Shown here: positions 58,901-64,000 of the stretch, piece by piece | Position numbering within the stretch: the first letter of the stretch is position 1 | Layout: the number at the start of each line of letters is the position of its first letter | Source: Apricaphanius iberus | Lineage: Eukaryota; Chordata; Actinopteri; Cyprinodontiformes; Aphaniidae | Length of the DNA stretch: 64,000 nt | NCBI GenBank assembly: GCA_028564705.1 | Contig: JAPXFQ010002671.1 | Location: 930,001-994,000 of the forward strand | Direction: 5' to 3' | Translations under genes and position numbers: made by a program | The notes under the pieces: model-generated | Told to the model about the DNA's origin: nothing | Databases searched by the model: none | The model's input: the letters and a program-made list of their open reading frames with translations, nothing else

Positions 58901-61900
58901 ACATGATGAGCACATCAGTCTCTCTTTCATCGCTTGGAACTAGCGAAGAGGTAAAAATTTATTTATGGCTAAACTTTTTTGCATTTTGAGGGGAAATCAA
59001 TGTTTTAATAGCGAGCGTGTTCCGTACGCTTTGTCCATCCGGGCTCTTGTAGAAGTAAAGATGTCATCTAATATTGCTTTCCCCTGAAAAGAGGACCCGT
59101 GCCTATGTATTTGTAAAACTGATTTTTAAAGTCATATTTTATAATATCACCAATATTTTGCAATTAATGTGCTTTACGTAAATATTATTACATAATATTT
59201 TAATGGCTATTTTCAAAGATGTACTGAAAAAACTACACACTGTCACTTAAAGTTAAAAGCTTTTAAAGCTTCAAAATCTATTTGGGTGTTGCTTTACAGT
59301 AAGACTATAAACTGCAATGTTTTGCAAACGTCTCACCCCTGAGTACAAAATCCAACCTTCCAAGAAAGCTTTGGTATATTTTGAAATTAGGGTCGTCTTT
59401 CTGTGAAACTCTAGACCTATTTTAACACCTCCTCCTTTATAATCTATGGGGATCTTTCTAATGTATGTGACTGCATTCTCTTCCACTAAGCTCAAAGCCT
59501 AACAAGGATTCGATTACCTGATAGTGAATGAACTGTATCCACAGGTGTGTATCTGTTGGCTGCTCCCTGAGTCGCCGGTTAAACTCTTCCGTCCTTCCAG
59601 CCACATACGTAGGCTTTTCCTCCGTCTCTGTGACCTGCTTTATGCCGTCCTGTTGTCCCTTCCCCTGCAGCCAGAGGGAAGTTGACGAATCATACACGCC
59701 AAGGGGATTTACTAACATCTGTGCTTTGTCATCTGAAAAAGATCAGAAAAAAACACATCTAAAACAGACATTTAAATGCTGTTCAGTTGTAATAAACCAA
59801 CCTTACTTTTTCCTGGCATGCATTAATAAAACCTTTAGGTTGATCTTGTGGTCGATGCGCTAACGGTCAGTGTTTACATTTTTAAACAATTACCTAACTC
59901 GTGTCCCGTTTTTTCCCGTTCAACATCACCCAGAGGGAGGAAGGAGTCGGAGTTGAATGCATCACCACTTTTAGGTGTAGCAGGTAATACGGAAACAGGA
60001 GGCTCAGCCCGCAGCAGTTTACGTGTGGCTACAGAAAAATATCTGTCAGCTGCGTTCCCGCTGACCCCCGCTTTCTTCTTCTTTTTCTTCTTCGTCTCAG
60101 ATTCCTCCCAGCTGACTCCCTGTCTGTGAAAGTCCAGCCCCAATGTGGAGCTTCCTTTTCTCCGATACCTGAGAGAGACACCCATCGTCACAACGCTGTA
60201 GTAAAGGGCTTGTGTGATTCTAATGCTGCGCAAAAGTGTCGTGTCATCTGTAATTTCTTCATCCTGATGTGTTTTTTTTCTGTAAAGGGTTAGGGTGCTT
60301 TAATTCAAAATCTGTAATTGGAAGCAGGTTTTTTAAAAGATTTTGAATATTGCACTCAAAATGTTTGCAACTAATAAGAATAGATCAACAAGGGCCAGGG
60401 ACAAAATATTTTTCATGTCTATATTCTATAATTTTAAGTACTTATATTCTATTCATATCAGTTCTTATTGAATTTATTTTTAAAGAATAAATACAATAAA
60501 TAAAAGAGGTTCATTATGAATTACTACAGCTATAGGATGGATGGATTAACAAATAGTTGCTAAATAATAAAGACAATGGGACACATGGACTCATATCTGA
60601 AAATTCAAATATTCCTCCATACTTGATCTAGCTAATTATAATACAGATAATATAGCAACTGATTTTCACACTTTGTCAAACAAAAACTTTAAAGACGATA
60701 CTACGTCAAGAAGCAAATTAAATAACTGGAAAAACTCAATGACATGAAATGAATAAGGTATGTAAGAAGTGTATATAATATATATATATCACCCCGAAGA
60801 TGGATAGTTTTTATCCAATAGTAATATCTGTGTGAATGTGTGCGCTACCTAGCTACGTCTCCTCTGTACAGGGACTTATAAGTCCAGTTGGCCGGGTCGG
60901 GTTTACGGTCCACACAGAAAGGACGCTCTGTTGGCGACTGGAGATCATCCAACCATGAAAAACGAGTTCCTAACGAAGCAGTCTGCTGCCTGCATGAAAA
61001 CACAAAACATCAACACAAAACAGAAGAGAAACTTTTACTTTCTAAAAAAAAAGAAAAAAAAAAGAGACTTATCAGTGTTTCTCCTCACCTAACCCCCTGC
61101 TCTTCCCTCTTGAGATCACTGGGATAGATGGTTTCAGAGTCTGATCCACTGGTCCCAGAACGGCCCCCACTGTGCTTTTTGTGCTTTTTCTTCTTTTTCC
61201 TCTTTCTTTCACTCTTCTTTTTCTTTTTCTTCGGAGGCCCATCAGCCTTCCCCCGTTCTTCTTCATCAGAGGAGGTAGCATCAACACTGAATGAAAACCA
61301 GAAACACCAACTGTAAAATTTACCAACGATCTTTTTTTTACACATTTTCAGATCCTTACTTTACTATGAGAATCATTCATACTGGTCTTGTGAAATCTAA
61401 GAAAGACGTGATTGTGTTAGACGGAGGAAAAAGAACATCCCTACCTATCCTCCCTCTTGATTGTCTTTTCAAAGGATTTCTCTACAAACCGACTGTGAAG
61501 TGAAAGAGCATCTCCACTCTCGAAACTCTTATTCTTCAGCCAGTCTAACTCTGGAGGGAAAAAATACAAAAAGGAAATGTATTATATAACGTTTTAATAA
61601 TGCAGTTTTCGCGAAACTTGATATGTAGCCTACTACTCTTAACCAGCTTTTCTTTTTTTTTTAAGGACAAGAAATTCAAGCGGTGTAACTATTATTATGA
61701 ACAGGAAAAAACACTAAATAGATTAATTGATTATTTAGATGTTCCTAGTAAAGTTTATATTCGAGTATTAAATAAGAGGTAAAATTCTTTAAGATACATA
61801 CTCATAAGACAGAAAAAAGAGAAACTAGTATAAATTAGTGCCGAAAACGCCCCTGTGATTAAAAGAGAGTTAACATTAAAGGAAGTTGGAGCTGGACTGT

Positions 61901-62095
61901 GTTACTTAGCTTTCACAACAAGTGGATGTTGAGGCGTTCAAGGTAATCCGTTTTAATTCAGATACCAAACAAAAGGACAGTAACTCGAACAATTAGTTCT
62001 AAACTGTAAGCTAAATAAAGCAGCGAGCGAATACCTTTGGATGCATCTTCAACTTTGTTTCCCGACACTTCAGCAAAAGCTGGAAAAAGAGCCAT
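46957..62095 (-). CDS. nrde2: NRDE2, nuclear exosome/MTR4 regulator, complete
   Basis: Nineteen minus-strand coding exons join in phase into 3579 nt (1192 aa; human about 1164): 62035-62095, 61445-61550, 61089-61286, 60849-60989, 59894-60168, 59518-59732, 58427-58651, 58094-58283, 57857-57990, 55701-55821, 55145-55323, 54882-55053, 52148-52368, 51502-51982, 49737-50119, 49496-49635, 47350-47491, 47169-47240, 46957-47079. It starts MALFPAFAEVSGNKVEDASK. A Lys-rich, nuclear-signal-like tract is in exon 3 and the block KPDPANWTYKSLYRGDVAR in exon 4. An acidic Glu run opens exon 11. HAT/TPR-like helical repeats follow (LEWMLGNLDEARKVF, FYKALQNIPWAK), and the end is LMTEKELRLRLPLEELDILL. Family knowledge: human NRDE2 binds the MTR4 helicase and restrains exosome recruitment, and the C. 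elegans homologue acts in nuclear RNAi. The exon 17 donor (CTT|GTGCGA) is weak. Introns carry many transposons. Confidence 0.97.
48109..49286. mobile_element. hAT-like element rich in 'TACTTGAGTAA', itself interrupted
   Basis: The left part (ACTCAGTTACTTTGTTACTTGAGTAA) and right part (TTTACTTGAGTAAACGC, ending in CTCTACTCACCCCTG) share inverted ACTTGAGTAA-type motifs typical of a fish hAT-like non-autonomous family. The 0.5-kb element at 48652-49158 lies in its middle. A target duplication could not be confirmed. Confidence 0.5.
48652..49158 (-). mobile_element. 0.5-kb non-autonomous DNA element, copy 1
   Basis: It begins AAGTGACAGTGTGTAGTTTTT and ends CACACTGTGCCTTTC, with imperfect inverted ends (CAGTGTGTA). 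It aligns over its whole length with 58740-59250 in the opposite orientation, by eye close to 90 percent. It has no coding content. It is inserted inside the hAT-like element of nrde2 intron 16. Confidence 0.8.
50185..50290. mobile_element. Tc1-like terminal fragment
   Basis: GTAAAAAAAAGTATTCGCCTCCTT followed by ATTTTCAGACCCAAATG resembles the 'AAAGTATTCGCCCCC' ends of fish Tc1-derived repeats. It lies in nrde2 intron 14 and is short. Confidence 0.35.
50919..51305 (+). mobile_element. Short hAT-like element, copy B
   Basis: It begins TAGGGATGTAAGAAAATATC and ends CAATACACATCCCTA. The flanking octamers ATACTAAC and ATAGTAAC differ at one base, consistent with an 8-bp hAT duplication. It aligns by eye with copy A at 36078-36517 in the same orientation. 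It lies in nrde2 intron 14. Confidence 0.7.
53481..54574. mobile_element. hAT-type non-autonomous element with perfect 8-bp duplication
   Basis: The ends are TAGGGCTGCCGCAAACGATTA at 53481 and CCGACTAATCCTGGCAGTCCTA ending at 54574, flanked on both sides by ATTTTTAT (53473-53480 and 54575-54582). The inner ends are rich in TCGACTAATCG and TTGTCGACA. The 1094-bp element has no transposase. It lies in nrde2 intron 12. Confidence 0.88.
55465..55690. mobile_element. Tc1-like fragment
   Basis: GTGCATCTCAACTAATTAGAATATTGTTGAAAAGTTCAATTATTTCAGTAACTCAA is a close match to the terminal region of a common fish Tc1-derived repeat ('GTGCATCTCAATAAATTAGAATAT'). Only one end is visible. It lies in nrde2 intron 10. 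Confidence 0.55.
55893..57601 (-). mobile_element. Tc1-like transposon, nearly intact, 256-bp inverted ends
   Basis: TA target duplications at 55891-55892 and 57602-57603 flank a 1709-bp element. It starts CAACCCCTGGCGAAAAGAAT, with the inverse at its right end. The inverted repeats (55893-56148 and 57346-57601, 256 bp each) differ by only about ten bases by eye. One transposase frame lies between them on the minus strand. It makes up most of nrde2 intron 9 (55822-57856), in the sense direction of that gene. The low divergence points to a fairly recent insertion. Confidence 0.93.
56188..57210 (-). pseudogene. Tc1-like transposase with two in-frame stops
   Basis: From the ATG at 57208-57210 to the stop at 56188-56190 there are exactly 341 codons with no frameshift, the usual length of Tc1 transposases. 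The N-terminus (MAPRPELSTETKERIIQLLE) and ECVGCSQSAVSKIW-like helix-turn-helix region (DVGCSQSAVSKIW) form the paired-type DNA-binding part. KGKRTGRPRK is the GRPR-like hook. FTD gives the first catalytic Asp, FQDDNASCH the second and SPDLNPIEN the Glu. Stops are TAA at 56749-56751, directly after the first catalytic Asp, and TGA at 56461-56463, in a CpG-decay context. It cannot make a full protein as it stands. Confidence 0.92.
58740..59250 (+). mobile_element. 0.5-kb non-autonomous DNA element, copy 2
   Basis: It begins AAAAGGCACAATGTGTAATTTTC and ends CTACACACTGTCACTTAA. It is the inverse counterpart of copy 1 at 48652-49158. Shared blocks include CAGTAGGGGGCAGTGCATAC, CAAGCATGCGGTATCTGTGT and TTGTCCATCCGGGCTCTTGT. 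It lies in nrde2 intron 6. Confidence 0.8.
60190..60840. other. nrde2 intron 4, nothing recognised
   Basis: An A/T-rich intron of about 0.7 kb between exons 5 and 4, with a short TA run near 60777-60790. No element ends or extra exon were recognised. Confidence 0.45.
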
Positions 62096-62138
62096 GATGC
62101 TGTCGCACATATGTCGAATGTAAACAGTCGCAGGGATA

Positions 62139-62146
62139 TGACGTCA
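62139..62146. promoter_or_regulatory. Palindromic CRE in the nrde2 promoter
   Basis: TGACGTCA, the full cAMP-response element, lies 44 bp upstream of the nrde2 ATG. A half-type TCACGTCA-like motif (GTCACGTCAG) follows at 62155-62164. CREB/ATF sites this close to the start are typical of TATA-less vertebrate promoters. Binding is not shown here. Confidence 0.55.
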
Positions 62147-62187
62147 CGCACTTGTCACGTCAGACCAGGGCTCGCGGGGGCAGCAGA

Positions 62188-62200
62188 GAGGCACAGATTT
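62188..62200 (+). repeat. Target-site duplication, left copy (13 bp)
   Basis: GAGGCACAGATTT here is repeated exactly at 63918-63930, directly after the poly-A tail of the LINE. This marks target-primed insertion. Confidence 0.92.
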
Positions 62201-63917
62201 ACCTTAAAAAGTGAGTGTTATTGGCTGATTTAATCTCAAATGTTCCCGTCAAAAACTCTGACATATTTAGGTATTATCATTGAGCGAAATGAGACACAGA
62301 GATGCTTCAATAACTTTGACAAAACTAAGAAAAAACTGAATTTTTGGCTTCTGCGTGATTTATCACTAAAAGATGAAGAATTTTGCTCTCAGAGGCTGAA
62401 GGGATCTCAAGAATAACTTATGCTGCTCAATAACTGGATGTAAACTCTAATGTAGCCAAAACTATAGATAAAATCCTTTTAGATTTTGTATGGAAGAATC
62501 GTACTAATTTCTTGAAGAAAACAGCCTTAATGAATGATTACTGTAAAGGAGGACTCAACTTTGTTGATTTTACAACAATAAATAACACTTTTAAGATTAA
62601 TTGCCTAAAACATTATTTTAAATGTCCCACTTCTTTATGGAATGTAATTCCTCAATATGTATTCTCCTTGGTTGGTGGTCTTGATTTTCTTTTACTTTGC
62701 AATTACAACATTAACAAAATTCCCCTCAAATTGTCATCCTTTCATAAGCAAATGTTGCTGGCATGGTCATTGATTTACGAGCACAATTTTAGCCCGAATA
62801 AGTGTTTCATATGGAACAATAAATTAATTTTGTACAAGAACAAGTCATTTTTTTTCCCCAGAATTGGATTGATAATAACATCATTATTGTAAGCCAATTG
62901 TTTAATCGAGATCGGCATCTGTACAGCCTTGCAGAACTTTTACAACATTTTGGAATCCCTGTTCCTCCAAAGGAGTTTTCTATTGTTTTCGATTGCTATT
63001 CCCTCAGGTTACATCTCTGTTCTCAGTGGTGTAGTAGGAAGCTGTACTCAACCCTCTCTCCCTCGGGCCACAGAAACAGACATTGGAAAGACTTGTTTTC
63101 AATCATCATCAACCAAACAGAAGAACCGGACAGTTCGGGACCTCTTTCTTCGAGAGATCTCCCGTTCACCCTCGTCTCTCTCTTTCTGGTCCGGCTTCGT
63201 TGAGAACATTATTTGGAATAAAGTTTGGCTTTTGCCACCTAAGTTTGTTTTTTTACCAATAAGGTTAAGGAAATTTCATTTAAAATGCTGCACAGGTTCT
63301 ATCCTACTAATCACTACCTTCATACACTTAAAAGTGATATTGATGTTAACTGCACTTTTTGTGATGTCCAGAGAGAAACAGTGATCCATTTATTCTGGTA
63401 TTGCCCATGTACAAAGCATTTCTGGAGTAAATTTTCCAGTTTTATTATAGATCACATCCACCCTCACTTCTCTTTACGTTGGGAAAATGTGTTATTTGGT
63501 TTTACTGATTATAACAACAAACTAAAGTCTCCCTTTTTTAAATTAACCTACTTATTTTCTCTAAATTTATTATACATAGATCAAAGTTCTCCAAACAAAA
63601 GCCATATTTTACTGAACTTGTCCTTTATGTTAAACATTATATCTCTCTAATAGAAGACAGCACAAACAAAAAAGCCTTAAAAACTTAACTCTTTAAACAA
63701 TTTCATTTATTTTCATGAACCCAATGTTCCTTTAAGTCTTTATAAACCCCTGACATTTTAGTTAATGGTATACTAAAATTGTACCTTGGTTTTGCTTATT
63801 TATTTTTTCTATCTATATATGTGTACTTGTTACATGTCGGCTTGATGTATACCATGTTTTTTTTATTCTTGTTTTCCTTGAAGAGTTGGAGTAAATGCTT
63901 TTAAAAAAAAAAAAAAC
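62201..63917 (+). mobile_element. 5'-truncated L1-type LINE with poly-A tail
   Basis: The insertion is bounded by a perfect 13-bp duplication and ends in an A-run at 63903-63916. It keeps only the last part of ORF2 and a 3' UTR of about 250 bp. It points away from nrde2 (head to head) and begins about 105 bp upstream of the nrde2 ATG, immediately beyond the CRE-containing promoter. Confidence 0.92.
62250..63650 (+). pseudogene. LINE ORF2 C-terminal remnant
   Basis: Pieces in several + strand frames match the C-terminal part of fish L1-like ORF2. They include KGGLNFVDFTTINNTFKINC, LLCNYNINKIPLKLSSFHKQ, LLAWSLIYEHNFSPNKCFIW, FYPTNHYLHTLKSDIDVN and a CCHC-type end (CTFCDVQRETVIHLFWYC). Frameshifts occur near 62410, 62890 and 63280. 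The reverse-transcriptase catalytic core and endonuclease are absent, so it cannot move by itself. Confidence 0.88.
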
Positions 63918-63930
63918 GAGGCACAGATTT
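63918..63930 (+). repeat. Target-site duplication, right copy (13 bp)
   Basis: This is an exact copy of 62188-62200, directly after the LINE poly-A tail. Confidence 0.92.
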
Positions 63931-63957
63931 GGGTCCTTCTCCTCACATGACAATATA

Positions 63958-64000
63958 AAGTGCCTTTAGAAAGTATTTGGCCCCCTTGAACTTTGCAACC
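63958..64000 (+). mobile_element. Start of a Tc1-like repeat, cut by the window edge
   Basis: AAGTGCCTTTAGAAAGTATTTGGCCCCCTTGAACTTTGCAACC resembles the terminal repeat of a widespread fish Tc1-derived family ('AAAGTATTCGGCCCCCTTGAACTTTGC'). The rest lies beyond the window. Confidence 0.55.

Noticed and set aside
61128..61316. Phe/Leu-rich + strand frame that looks like a membrane peptide
   Set aside because: It is the reverse of the Lys-rich tract in nrde2 exon 3.

Overview
This is nuclear DNA from a ray-finned (teleost) fish. Evidence: five vertebrate genes with spliced exons and GT/AG borders, A+T-rich introns, and a dense, layered load of repeats typical of teleosts (Tc1-like elements, hAT-type non-autonomous elements with 8-bp target duplications, LINE fragments). 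The species cannot be told from the sequence. There are no bacterial operons, CRISPR arrays, tRNAs or rRNAs.

Layout: the 3' part of ppp2r3c (+, 1-2391) converges on fam177a1 (-, 5437-6852). About 2 kb of repeat-bearing DNA follows, then ttc7b (+, 8909-31162, 21 coding exons). ttc7b converges on a calmodulin gene, calm1 type (-, 34428-43126, 6 coding exons, 7.3-kb first intron). nrde2 (-, 46957-62095, 19 coding exons) lies in tandem upstream of calm1. The last 1.9 kb hold a 5'-truncated LINE bounded by a perfect 13-bp target duplication, then the start of a Tc1-like repeat. I assembled all five coding sequences exon by exon. Lengths and phases close without a break: 191 aa for fam177a1, 853 aa for ttc7b, 149 aa for calm1, 1192 aa for nrde2. 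Only ppp2r3c is partial, cut by the window edge.

The genes do not form one pathway. PPP2R3C is a PP2A regulatory subunit, FAM177A1 a poorly understood Golgi-associated protein, TTC7B a scaffold of the plasma-membrane PI4KA complex, calmodulin the universal Ca2+ sensor, and NRDE2 a nuclear partner of the exosome helicase MTR4. From memory, the order NRDE2-CALM1-TTC7B matches human 14q32.11, while PPP2R3C-FAM177A1 lies in human 14q13; here the two blocks are joined.

I found no convincing new multi-gene system. The observations most worth a second look are: an intronless coiled-coil reading frame in calm1 intron 1 whose stop codon is partly supplied by a transposon end; a phase-compatible Ser/Pro-rich candidate alternative exon in ttc7b; a nearly intact Tc1-like transposon that fills most of an nrde2 intron; two 0.5-kb element copies in opposite orientation inside the nrde2 transcription unit; the LINE inserted about 105 bp upstream of the nrde2 start codon; and several multi-layer nested transposon insertions.
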